Shown here piece after piece: positions 35,760-47,278 of a DNA stretch of 64,000 nucleotides. The stretch is taken from positions 1,612,001 through 1,676,000 of the forward strand of contig NZ_CP089312.1 in assembly GCF_021545335.1 (NCBI RefSeq), given 5' to 3'. The notes under the pieces were generated by a model. The model was not told where the DNA came from. It did not search any database and saw nothing but the letters and a program-made list of their open reading frames with translations. The position numbers and the translations under genes are program-made. How positions within the stretch are numbered: position 1 is the stretch's first letter; each line of letters begins with the position of its first letter. The DNA comes from Streptomyces sp. GQFP (GTDB taxonomy: Bacteria; Actinomycetota; Actinomycetes; Streptomycetales; Streptomycetaceae).

Positions 35760-37024
35760 CACAGGTCTCCGAACGTCATCCGGGCCACCCACTTGGTGTT
35801 GAGCACACCGGGCGCCGCGGGCACGATGATCCGGGCCGGGTAGCCGTGGTCGGGGGTCAGCGGCTCACCGTTGACGTCCAGGGCCAGCAGCGAACGCGGG
35901 TCACGCACCTGGTTGGACCGCAGGGCGGCCTCGCGGAAGGCGCCACGCCGCTGGAGGGACTCCACGAAGACGTCGGGCGCCGCGTCCGTGTCGTACCCGA
36001 CGAGGGTGGCGAGTTCCCGCAGCCGTACGCCCCGCCACCACTGGTCGCCGGTGGACCACCCCTCCACACAGGCAATGGGCAACGCCGAACTGTGCAGCGG
36101 CAGTTCGAGCAGTTCCGCGCGGCTCAGCCGGAGGGTCCCGGATGGCCCGGTGACGACCAGCCGCCACGCGTCCTCGCTCGTCTCCCGCGCGCTGATCCCC
36201 CGGGACGCGGCCGTCTTGTTGATCTGGAAGCCGCCGGGGCCACTGCCCGGATCGGCACCCCCGCGCGGCGCGAGGAGGGCGGTCCGCCTGAGCGGTCCGT
36301 CGAAGTTCTGTCCCGCCGTGGTCCCGAACAGCAGCAGCGAACCACCCCCGACCAGCCACAGCGCCCCGCGCCGGGACACAGTGGGCTCGGCCGGCCGCGG
36401 GGAGACCAGAGGAAAGCCCGTCTCCTCGTGAGAGCCTTTCCCCGCCCGCATTCGACGCACATTGCGTACGGCAGCGGGGGCCCGGAGCACCACGTGCACC
36501 ACGAACGCGGCGAAGAACACCCAGGCGCCGTAGAAGTGCAGCGGATAGAAGGAGCCGGGGAAGACGTAGTCCAACTGGACGTTGAGCACACCCGTCACGA
36601 ACTCGAACAGCACGCCGCCGACCAGAAGCAGCAGGGAGACCCGCTCCAGTGCGTGCGCGAGCGACCGGGCCGGCGGCAGCGCGAACAGCTTCGGCACCAC
36701 CGACCACAGCTTGGCCAGCAGGACAGGCACGAGCGTGATTCCGAGCGTGACATGGACGCCCTGGTTGAGCCGGTACAGCCAGTACGGACGCGTCGGCCAG
36801 GCGAAGAGGTAGAAGCCGAGAAGGCCCTTGTCCGGGGTCTTGTCGTTCACCCGCGCGAGGTCCGGATTGTAGGCGGCGTACGACAGCAGTCCCGTCACGA
36901 ACAGCGCGGTGATCCCGCCGAGCAGCACGACACCGAGGACGGAGGTGAACCAGGGTCCGCGCACCGGACTGCGCCAGAAACCGGGGGATGTGGGCGAGGA
37001 GGGTGGGGCGGGCAACCGTGACAT
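35759..37024 (-). CDS. membrane-anchored molybdopterin-dependent oxidoreductase (sulfite-oxidase fold)
   Basis: A 421-residue fusion. The N-terminal 210 residues contain four to five transmembrane helices with paired histidines (NQGVHVTLGITL; PLHFYGAWVFFAAFVVHVVL), a cytochrome b561-like or DUF4405-like haem module. The C-terminal half is an oxidoreductase molybdopterin-binding domain, with the Mo-ligand cysteine in LPIACVEGWSTGDQWWRGVR and LLALDVNGEPLTPDHGYPAR. It should pass electrons between the membrane and an exported substrate. No twin-arginine signal; the Mo domain follows a transmembrane helix. Divergent from the membrane transferase at 37139. Confidence 0.88.
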   Translation of the reverse strand: MSRLPAPPSSPTSPGFWRSPVRGPWFTSVLGVVLLGGITALFVTGLLSYAAYNPDLARVNDKTPDKGLLGFYLFAWPTRPYWLYRLNQGVHVTLGITLVPVLLAKLWSVVPKLFALPPARSLAHALERVSLLLLVGGVLFEFVTGVLNVQLDYVFPGSFYPLHFYGAWVFFAAFVVHVVLRAPAAVRNVRRMRAGKGSHEETGFPLVSPRPAEPTVSRRGALWLVGGGSLLLFGTTAGQNFDGPLRRTALLAPRGGADPGSGPGGFQINKTAASRGISARETSEDAWRLVVTGPSGTLRLSRAELLELPLHSSALPIACVEGWSTGDQWWRGVRLRELATLVGYDTDAAPDVFVESLQRRGAFREAALRSNQVRDPRSLLALDVNGEPLTPDHGYPARIIVPAAPGVLNTKWVARMTFGDL

Positions 37025-37069
37025 GCGCCGACCGTAGGGCGGTACAGCTGCGGGAAGGGGCCTTCGACA

Positions 37070-37089
37070 CATGACGAAACGCTGACGTC
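37070..37089 (-). promoter_or_regulatory. candidate operator, copy 2 (upstream of molybdoenzyme gene)
   Basis: On the minus strand it reads GACGTCAGCGTTTCGTCATG, 46-65 bp upstream of the oxidoreductase start and about 50 bp upstream of the divergent membrane transferase. See copy 1 at 33257-33276. Confidence 0.45.
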
Positions 37090-37138
37090 CGCACGGGCGG
37101 CGGCCTCGGCACGGTCCACGCGGCCTAGCGTTCCCGTC

Positions 37139-38587
37139 GTGACCCGTGATCTTCTCCGAGACCTGTACGCGACCGTGGCCGCCACACTGCTCGTCGTGAC
37201 GGCCGCGCTGGTCGGCACCACGATCCAGCGGGAGCACGGCTCCCTGCACGTGGGCTGGCCTCCCTTGTACGCCAACTGGGGCCCCCACATCGGCCCCGGC
37301 ACCCCGACGGCACTCGTCGTCGCGGTCGGCGTCGTGGCGTACGGCCCGCAGCTGGCCGCCCGGCTGCAGTGGCGCGCGCTGCTCGGCGCCGCCTGGGGCA
37401 CGGCGATGGCCTGGACGTGGTCACTGGCACTGATCGACGGCTGGCAACGCGGAATCGCGGTCCGGCTCACGACCAGGTACGAGTACCTGCAGGTCATCGA
37501 CCGCTTCCAGGACATCCCCGCGACCCTGCGGGACTTCACCCAGCACATCCTGCTGCACTCCCCCGACCACTGGCCCCCACATGTCGCGGGCCATCCCCCG
37601 GCGGCGACGGTCACGTTCGTCCTGCTCGACCGGGTCGGACTCGGCGGTGGGGCCTGGGCCGGAGTCTTCTGCATCACCGTCGGCGCGTCGGCCTGCGTGG
37701 CGGTACTGGTCGCCGTGCGGGCGCTCGCGAGCGAGGCCCTCGCACGCCGGGCGGCACCGTTCCTGGTGATGGCGCCCGCCGCGGTGTGGATGGGGACGTC
37801 CGCGGACGGGTACTTCGCGGCGGTCGCCGCCTGGACCATCGCGTTCCTCGCCCTCGCGGTCACCGGACACCGGCCCCGGCTCACCGGTTTCGCCTCCGGC
37901 CTCCTCTTCGGCCTCACCTGCTATCTCTCCTACGGCCTCACCCTCTTCGCCGTCATCGCGGGCGCCGCCGTGCTGCTCGGCGGCCCGCGCCGGACCCGGC
38001 CCCTGCCCTACGCCCTCGCCGGAGTCACCATCGTTCCGCTCGCGTTCACCCTCGCGGGCTTCAACTGGTGGGAGGCGTACCACCTCCTGGCCGAGCGCTA
38101 CTACCAGGGCGCCGGCGGCATCCGGCCCTACGGCTACTGGGTGTGGGCCAACCTCGCCTGCACGGTCCTGGTCGTGGGCCCGGCGACAGTGGCGGGCCTG
38201 CGGCGCACCGTCGCCACGCTCCTTGGGGCTGCGGCACGGCTCAGGGCACATTCCTCCCCCGTCGCTCCGCCGCCCGTCCGGACACCCGACCGCCACAGCG
38301 CTCCCCTACGTGTCGTCCCCGCCCTCCGCCGGCGGCTCGTGCCCCGGTCGGACGGTACCGGCGCCTCCCCCGACCTCCGCCTCGCCCTGCTCATCGCCGC
38401 GACGTTCTCCGCTCTGCTCATCGCCGATCTGTCCGGGATGAGCAAGGCGGAGACCGAGCGCATCTGGCTGCCGTTCGCCATGTGGCTGCTCACCTCAGGT
38501 GCGTTCCTGACCGGACCGCGCATCTGGCTCGCCGCGCAGGCCGTGGTCGCCCTGCTTCTCAATCACCTGCTGCTGACCGGCTGGTGA
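37139..38587 (+). CDS. polytopic membrane protein, GT-C-type glycosyltransferase-like
   Basis: A 482-residue protein with about 10-12 transmembrane helices, e.g. LYATVAATLLVVTAALVG, FLALAVTGHRPRLTG and LTLFAVIAGAAVLLGG. The first exported loop carries acidic and aromatic residues (EHGSLHVGWPPLYANWGPHI; TTRYEYLQVIDRFQD) and a long second loop has HSPDHWPPHVAGHPPAA, a layout like polyprenol-phosphate-sugar GT-C transferases (ArnT/PMT). Assignment to that class is inference; no signature residue is decisive. GTG 37139. Confidence 0.8.
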   Translation: MTRDLLRDLYATVAATLLVVTAALVGTTIQREHGSLHVGWPPLYANWGPHIGPGTPTALVVAVGVVAYGPQLAARLQWRALLGAAWGTAMAWTWSLALIDGWQRGIAVRLTTRYEYLQVIDRFQDIPATLRDFTQHILLHSPDHWPPHVAGHPPAATVTFVLLDRVGLGGGAWAGVFCITVGASACVAVLVAVRALASEALARRAAPFLVMAPAAVWMGTSADGYFAAVAAWTIAFLALAVTGHRPRLTGFASGLLFGLTCYLSYGLTLFAVIAGAAVLLGGPRRTRPLPYALAGVTIVPLAFTLAGFNWWEAYHLLAERYYQGAGGIRPYGYWVWANLACTVLVVGPATVAGLRRTVATLLGAAARLRAHSSPVAPPPVRTPDRHSAPLRVVPALRRRLVPRSDGTGASPDLRLALLIAATFSALLIADLSGMSKAETERIWLPFAMWLLTSGAFLTGPRIWLAAQAVVALLLNHLLLTGW

Positions 38588-38593
38588 CCGGCT

Positions 38594-38609
38594 GTGCCGG
38601 GCCCGGCAC
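38594..38609. terminator. 16-bp perfect palindrome between convergent genes
   Basis: GTGCCGGG followed by CCCGGCAC, in the 43-bp gap between the converging membrane-protein genes. It has no loop as written, so a hairpin would open the centre; a termination role rests on position. Confidence 0.45.
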
Positions 38610-38630
38610 GCTCCCGCCCGACAGATCACT

Positions 38631-39281
38631 TCACCCTCCAGTCCCGTGATCGCCCGCTCGGCGGCCGGGAAGCATGCCTGCTTCGCCGGTGGGGGCGCTC
38701 CTCCCGGTCCCCCAGGCGAGCAGCGCGAAGCCCAGGGCGAAGCCGAGCATCGTCCATACGCCGCGTGGCCAGAAGATGTGGCTGTCGACGAAGGACCAGC
38801 CTGCCGCGAGGAGCACCACCGTTCCGGGCAGGATTCGGGCGCCGTACTTCGGGAGCAGCGCGACCGCCGTGGCCGCGATGGCGCCGATGAGGGCGTAGGC
38901 GCCGGCCTGCCCGAGCGCCTCACCCGTGTCATAGAGCGGGCGCTTGACCGGCCCGAGGCTCGCTGTCTCGCCGGCGTGCTCGACCGCGGTCCCGGCCGCG
39001 ATACCCGCGACCGCGTCGAGCCCGGTGTAGAAGGCCGCGTAGACGAAGGCACCCGCCCAGGCCACCACGGTGGCGAAGCCCGTGAGGCCGGGTCGAGGCC
39101 GATGCCGGAGAGGGACCAGGAGGCCGACCGTGAGCAGCGGAAAGACCGGCAACAGCGCGATGTGCAACTGCGTCCAGTCCGAGGCCGTCGACCTGGACAG
39201 CCCGTGCGGATGCGCGAGGCCCGCCGCAGCCAGCACAAGGGGGGCGGTCGTCACGAGAGCAATACTTCGGATGGTCAACAC
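38631..39281 (-). CDS. integral membrane protein, unknown function
   Basis: A 216-residue protein with six predicted transmembrane helices (IALVTTAPLVLAAAGLAH; IALLPVFPLLTVGLLVPL; FATVVAWAGAFVYAAFY; GAYALIGAIAATAVALLP; ILPGTVVLLAAGWSF; GFALGFALLAWGTG). His residues lie at helix edges (LAHPHGLS; QLHIALL). No family recognised. GTG 39281 (or the adjacent TTG) is the start; CGTAAG direct repeats lie about 40 bp upstream. Confidence 0.78.
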   Translation of the reverse strand: MLTIRSIALVTTAPLVLAAAGLAHPHGLSRSTASDWTQLHIALLPVFPLLTVGLLVPLRHRPRPGLTGFATVVAWAGAFVYAAFYTGLDAVAGIAAGTAVEHAGETASLGPVKRPLYDTGEALGQAGAYALIGAIAATAVALLPKYGARILPGTVVLLAAGWSFVDSHIFWPRGVWTMLGFALGFALLAWGTGRSAPTGEAGMLPGRRAGDHGTGG

Positions 39282-39321
39282 GCCTGCGAGCGTAGGCGCG
39301 TGAGGGTCCCCGATGCGGCCT

Positions 39322-39338
39322 CGTAAGGGTTCCGTAAG
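39322..39338. promoter_or_regulatory. CGTAAG direct repeats with 11-bp period
   Basis: CGTAAG at 39322-39327 and 39333-39338, spaced by one helical turn, which is the usual layout of OmpR/PhoB-type half-sites. They lie 41-57 bp upstream of the membrane gene at 39281 and about 190 bp upstream of the beta-propeller gene. A TTTCGTAAGG half-site also occurs at 33267-33276. Confidence 0.4.
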
Positions 39339-39527
39339 ACCTTGGCCGTCCTCCGGACGATTCGTCGCCTGCCGTACGCAGAAAGCCCTGTCGCTCCGTC
39401 ACCAGGACTCTTACGAGAGTCTGACGCGATCCCCATTCCTCACCGGCACATCGCTCCCACGACCCACTCTGGTGCCGTCCGCAACCGTGGACGGCACCGC
39501 GCAGACACAGAGGAACGGGACGTGACC

Positions 39528-40778
39528 ATGCACAGCAGCCACCGGGACGACGACCGCACGAGCCGGACCGCCGGCACCCCCGGCGGTCACCGGGCGAAGT
39601 CCAGGACACGGCGCATCATGATCGGCGGCGGAGCCCTCGCCGCCGCGACGGCGGTCACCGTGGCCGTGACCGTGGCTTCGGCCAGTCAGTACTCCGAGAG
39701 CGCTGTCGGGGCCGACCACGCCGTCTTCGTCCAGGGCAACGAGCTGGACGGCAACACCATCCATGTGTTCGCGCGGGGCGACGACGGCAAGTTGAGTCCC
39801 TCGGGGACCTACCGGACCGGCGGCAAGGGCGGTGACCAGGTCGACGCACCCACCGACTCGCTCGCCTCCCAGGGCTCACTCATCTACGCCGAGGCTTCGG
39901 GCAGGCTGCTCGCCGTCAACGCGGGCAGCGGCACAGTGACCTCCTTCCGCGTCGAAGGGCAGCAGCTGACGGACAGGCGCGTCGTGGACTCCGGTGGAGA
40001 GTTCCCGGCGAGCATCGCGGTGCACGGCAGGATCGCGTACGTCATGAACGCGGGCGGCGGGGGCAGCGTCCAGGGCTTCAGGATCACCGGCAAGGGGCTC
40101 AAGCCGCTGCAGGGGTCTCACCGTTCCCTGGGCCTGGACAACGAGGACATCCCTCTGTTCTCCAGCTCGCCCGGCGAGGTGGAGTTCACCCCGGACGGCC
40201 GCAACCTGGTCGTCACCACCAAGTCCAACAACACCGTCGAGGTCTTCCCGATGAAGCGGAACGGCCTCCCAGCCGTCGCCGAACCCGTCGTCAACAAGTC
40301 GGCCGGCGGCGTCCCGTTCGCGATCAGCTTCGACGGGACCGGGAAGCGGATGCTGGTCGCCGAGGCCGAGAAGTCCACGGTCACCACGTACCAGGTGAAG
40401 CACGACGGCAAACTGAAGGTCCTTCAGCAGCCGCTGGCCAACGGCCAGGAGACCCTGTGCTGGCTGGAACGCGCGGGCAACTACTTCTACGGCGGCAACA
40501 CCGGCAACTCCACGGTCACCGGGTACCGCATGGACAAGCGCGGCACGCTCTCCCTGACCAACGAGGTGGGCATCGCCACCCCGCCCTCCGCCACATCGCA
40601 GGGCGTGATCGACCTCGCCGTGACGCAGGACGAGAAGTTCGTCTACGTCCAGAACGCCGTCTCCGGCACCGTCGACGGCTTCCGCGTCGAGGCCAATGGC
40701 GCCCTCACCAAGGTCACGACGGCCGAGGGCCTGCCCGCCTTCGACGAGTCCGGCATGGAGGGCATCGCCGCCTTCTGA
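39528..40778 (+). CDS. exported beta-propeller (lactonase-like) protein
   Basis: A 416-residue protein with a twin-arginine-like, basic N-region and a hydrophobic stretch (RTRRIMIGGGALAAATAVTV), then seven-bladed-propeller repeats (GRLLAVNAGSGTVTSFRVEG; GRIAYVMNAGGGGSVQGFRI; GNSTVTGYRMDKRGTLSLTN; FVYVQNAVSGTVDGFRVEAN). It resembles 6-phosphogluconolactonase-like lactonase-family proteins, most of which have unproven activity. ATG 39528 or GTG 39522 could be the start; AGGAA precedes both. Confidence 0.85.
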   Translation: MHSSHRDDDRTSRTAGTPGGHRAKSRTRRIMIGGGALAAATAVTVAVTVASASQYSESAVGADHAVFVQGNELDGNTIHVFARGDDGKLSPSGTYRTGGKGGDQVDAPTDSLASQGSLIYAEASGRLLAVNAGSGTVTSFRVEGQQLTDRRVVDSGGEFPASIAVHGRIAYVMNAGGGGSVQGFRITGKGLKPLQGSHRSLGLDNEDIPLFSSSPGEVEFTPDGRNLVVTTKSNNTVEVFPMKRNGLPAVAEPVVNKSAGGVPFAISFDGTGKRMLVAEAEKSTVTTYQVKHDGKLKVLQQPLANGQETLCWLERAGNYFYGGNTGNSTVTGYRMDKRGTLSLTNEVGIATPPSATSQGVIDLAVTQDEKFVYVQNAVSGTVDGFRVEANGALTKVTTAEGLPAFDESGMEGIAAF

Positions 40779-40805
40779 CCGGACACGCCCGTCACGGAGA
40801 GCCCT

Positions 40806-41057
40806 GTGGCGGTCGTCCAACATCCGCAGCCTCAGCGCGCAGCCGGCCTCGTCGAGGACGTCGGCGCACTCCGACTTCATGCAGAGGCTCTGCCGCCCGG
40901 GCCGGCCGGAGAGGAAGCCGAGGCATGGATCGCGTGGGCCGAGAGCCACGTGCCACACCTGAATCCGCTCAACGGTTCACCACTCCTACCGGAAATCCCC
41001 GAGCCTCGCACCGAGGACCTCCAGCCGTTCACGCACGGCTGGAGCCCCTACGGACCT
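40806..41057 (+). pseudogene. possible C-terminal gene remnant
   Basis: The frame reads EEAEAWIAWAESHVPHLNPL and later LQPFTHGWSPYGP, which resembles the conserved end of a widespread Streptomyces hypothetical protein, but there is no upstream body or start. The remaining part of the 476-bp gap to 41254 shows only a short TTTCTATCCG duplication and nothing else assignable. Confidence 0.4.
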
Positions 41058-41254
41058 GCATCGTGCTGGGCCGCTCCTTGGCGCCGTGGTGCGCGTCGGC
41101 CCGCTTCCGCTGCCCGGGGCGGCCCGCACGCGCTGATGGCCGTTCGCTGCTCCCGTTGTCCGTCACGGCTCGACGTTACTGCATGTGGGACGCCCTGCGG
41201 CATGCGTCGGAGAGCGGTCGGCGGGACGGTTCGGGATACGTTTTCTATCCGTTT

Positions 41255-43728
41255 CTATCCGCCTTTCTGCCTCTCGTCGCCAGGGTTGCCGAGGCCGGTG
41301 AGGGCGCCGACCGGGTCCGGGTCGGGGGTGCCTCGGGGCCACCAGTCGTCGTGGCCCGGTTCGGACTCGTACGCGTACCAGAGGCCGTCGCGGCCCAGGC
41401 GGAGCTGTATGTGGCCGCGCGGGTGGGTGAGGTGGTTGCGCCAGGGTCTGAAGGCGGGGAGGTCGGCGGCGCGGAGGAGGGGGCGGGCGCGGTCGAAGCG
41501 CCCCGCCGGCGGGTCCCACTCCTCCTCGAGGACCTCCAGTCCGTCGAGCCCGCCCTGCCGCCAGGCGGCCACCGCGCGCGCCAGGTCGGCCGGGGTGCGG
41601 CCGGCGGCTCTGGCGAGCGAGGAGTAGAGGGCGCGGGTGCCCGCGGTGAGGCCGGAGCCGGGGCGGGCGGCGGCGAGCCGTACGGCGTCCTGCCACAGGG
41701 TCAGCTCGCCGACCGGGTCGTGGCCTGCGGTGAGCAGGGTGTGGGCGCGGGCGGCGGCGTCCGTCGCCAACTGGTCCAGCGCGAAGGGGTCCGGGCCGCC
41801 CGGGGCCGCCGGGTAGGCCGGGGGCGGCTCGGGGTGCGGGCGGGGAGGCAGCGGTGCCGGGAGCGGCGGGAGGGTGCGCGGGGCCAGCGCGTCGGAGGCC
41901 CGGACCCCGGGGAAGGCCGCCGTCTGCTGCTCCTGCGCGGCACGGGCGGCACGGGCCGCGTTACGCCGGGACAACTCATCGAGCACTTCCCGCTCGCCCC
42001 GGCCCCGCAGGAGGAGCAGGACGAAGGGGTCGGCGTCGAGGAGGCGGGCGGTCTGGTAGCAGAGGGCGGCGGCGTGTTTGCAGGGGTGTCCTGAGTCGGG
42101 GCAGCTGCACCGGGGTTCGAGGTCGCCGGGGCCGGGCAGCAGCGGGGCCCCGCAGTCGGCGAGGGACTGGGGCAGCTCCTTGTCGAGCAGCGCGGCGATG
42201 TGCCCGGGCCGCTCCACGGCGGCTTCCAGGAACCGCTCCCACTCCTGGCCGCCGAGGGTGCGCAGCCGCACCTGTACGCGGTACGGCCGGGGGCGGGAGC
42301 CCTGTACGTAGGCGAGTACGAGCCCCGGTGTCACCGTGATGGCATCGACGTGCCCCTTCTCGGCGTACCCGCGCCCCCGCACCAGCCGGGCGACGTCCAA
42401 CGCGCCCTCCTCCAGGGCGGTCACCCAGGCGTTCCCCCACCAGCTCTCCGCGAAGCCGACGCCCTCGGACGCGTCCCGGTTCCCCGGGGCCCGCAGCGCG
42501 GGGAAGGTCCGGCGCAACTCACCGTCACGACCAGGTGCGGCCATGGAGGAGGGCACGGAGGCGATGCGTGAGGTGTCGTTGTCGCTGTCGTGGGGATCGG
42601 CGAGGGGCGGCGGTGCCTGTCGGAACCCGGTGGTGGCCCGGGGGTTCGGGCTGTCGCTCGACGCGCCTGCCGTCGCTTCGTCGGCCTCGACGCCAGGGGT
42701 GTCGTCCCCCGGTGTCGGCGAGGCGACGGCACGCAGGACCTCCCCCACGGTCACGGGCGGCGAAGGGTCCGTGTGCGGCTCGGCGCCAGAGGTTCCGGGG
42801 TCCCGCACCGAAGCCGCCGGGGACTCGTCGGCGGGCAACTCGAAGGAACCGGCGAGCAGTTCCCGTACGTCCCGCACCCGGTCCCCGGGACTCCGGTCAC
42901 GCGCACGCAGGGGCCGGACAGGCCGCCGCGCGGCCTGGGCTGCCGCCGCCTCCGCGTCGAGCCGGGCCCGCAGAGCCTCACCGCGCGCGGCGCGCAAGGC
43001 CTCGCGAGCGACGTCTCCGGGGCGTCCGCTCTTGCGGTCTCCCGCGTCGGGACGGGCCTGCGGGGCATCGGGGACGTCCGGGGCGACGTCGGGTACGTCC
43101 GGGTCCTCCGGGCCCGACCCTGCCGAGACACCTGACGGGCGCTCACCCCCGGCCGATGTCGTCGCGCCCCGCAGCCCCCCACGAGCAACGTCACCAGGAC
43201 GCCCGCCCCAGCCGCCTCCCGCATCAGCACGAGCGTGCCGGGCATCGGAGACATCCGAAGCACCATCGGAAACATCCAAGGTCTCCGGGCCCGACCCTGC
43301 CGAGACACCTGACGGGCGCTCGCCCCCAGCCAGTGTCGTCGCGCCCCGCAGCGCCGCACGGGCCGCGTCGCCCGGCCGTGTCTCGGGCCCCGCGGCCTCC
43401 GCGGGCCTCCCGCGCTGCCCAGGATTCTCGGGTTCCGCGAGCTTCCCGGCCGCCGCGCGTGCCACGCCCCACGCGGACTCCGTCCCCGGCACCGCGCCCT
43501 GTGTCGCAGACGTCGTCGTCTGGGTCGCGCGCTCCCGGGCGGCTCGCAGGGCCCTGCGGGCGGCGTCGGCCGGTCGGTCCTGGCCGGGATCGTCGGGCAG
43601 GGGGCGCTCGCCCGGAATCGGCTCGTCGGCCGGTCGGTCCTGCCCGGGATCGTCGGGCAGGGGGCGCTCGGCCCGCACCGGCTTCTCCCCCGCCGGGCCG
43701 CGCCCGTCCTCGTGCTCCTCCGTCGGCA

Positions 43729-43729
<1 letters not shown>
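41255..43729 (-). CDS. SWIM zinc-finger protein with repetitive N-terminal region
   Basis: An 824-residue protein. Residues 1-400 are low-complexity and contain two tandem repeat arrays. The conserved part starts around GVGFAESWWGNAWVTALEEG and includes GRGYAEKGHVDAITVTPGLV. The SWIM zinc site is RCSCPDSGHPCKHAAALCYQ (CxC-x6-CxH). SWIM domains bind DNA or protein. ATG 43729 shares its A with the stop of the SNF2 helicase gene (TGATG) and uses a GGAGG site inside that gene, so the two proteins are translationally coupled and probably work as a pair on DNA. Confidence 0.9.
43025..43378 (-). repeat. 177-bp intragenic tandem repeat (2 copies plus partial third)
   Basis: Period 177 bp (59 codons): copies at 43202-43378 and 43025-43201, with a third beginning RPGDVAREALRAARGEALRA that then diverges. 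Units read RPGDVARGGLRGATTSAGGE, RPSGVSAGSGPE and a variable Asp/Val/Pro stretch. Frame is preserved. Confidence 0.85.
43566..43680 (-). repeat. 60-bp intragenic tandem duplication
   Basis: Two copies with exactly 60-bp period (start points 43566 and 43626) encode RPLPDDPGQDRPADEPIPGE and its near copy near the N-terminus of the SWIM protein. Confidence 0.8.
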
Positions 43730-46560
<2,831 letters not shown>

Positions 46561-46675
46561 GCGTGCGTCACCTCCCGCCCTCGTGTCGTGTCCGTCGAGT
46601 CGGACGTCTTCGACTGTACGGGCGGGGTCTGACAATCGGTCCCGGCGACGGGCCGGAGCCCGGTCGCCCGGCCCG

Positions 46676-47278
46676 TCAGGGGGTGGTGCGCGAGACGACG
46701 TAGACCATGTAGTGGTTGGGGTGCGACCACTTCACGACGATGTGCTGGGTGGGTGCCGGGTTCTTCTGCTGGTGGGCGAGACCCCACCACGGGCCCGGAT
46801 CCTTGAACTCCCAGCCGACGATCTTCTGGTCGCGGGCGCTGATGGTGAGCTTGTCCTTCTCCAGACTGGCGCGGGGCACGCCCATGGCCTTGAAGAAGTG
46901 GTCCAGGCCCGCGTTCGTGGTCATGAACTGGACGTACAGACGGCTGGTGCGCCAGTTGTTCGTCTCGTAGTAGGCGACCTTCGTCGACACGATTCCCTTG
47001 CCGTCGGCCTGGCGCGGGACGGGTACCTCGTAGATGTGGCGCTGGACCTTCGAGGGCCAGGCCTCGGTGAGGCCGCGCGCCGCCCACTTGCGTTCCTTGT
47101 CCTTGCCGCTGTCACGGCTCTGGTTGGCGGAGATCACCAGATAGCCGGCCGGGACACCGATGAGCAGCACGATGATCAGCAGGGTCAGGGCGCGACGGCG
47201 GATCATGTGGCCGCGGTCCTCCGGGGGCCTGGTCGGGTCGTCCGGGGCCATGGCCTGGCGGGGCAGGGAAGCGGTCAC
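46676..47278 (-). CDS. membrane-anchored hypothetical protein
   Basis: A 200-residue protein with one transmembrane helix (ALTLLIIVLLIGVPAGYLVI) after a short cytoplasmic tail, then an exported domain (IYEVPVPRQADGKGIVSTKV; YVQFMTTNAGLDHFFKAMGV; HHIVVKWSHPNHY-like end). No family recognised. GTG 47278 overlaps the stop of the ROK gene as GTGA; an internal ATG 27 bases later is possible. Probably co-transcribed with the glucokinase gene. Confidence 0.78.
   Translation of the reverse strand: MTASLPRQAMAPDDPTRPPEDRGHMIRRRALTLLIIVLLIGVPAGYLVISANQSRDSGKDKERKWAARGLTEAWPSKVQRHIYEVPVPRQADGKGIVSTKVAYYETNNWRTSRLYVQFMTTNAGLDHFFKAMGVPRASLEKDKLTISARDQKIVGWEFKDPGPWWGLAHQQKNPAPTQHIVVKWSHPNHYMVYVVSRTTP

Noticed and set aside
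41225..41260. Short TTTCTATCCG duplication near the end of the SWIM gene
   Set aside because: A single tandem duplication of about 10 bp with no symmetry or context; too little to call a regulatory element.
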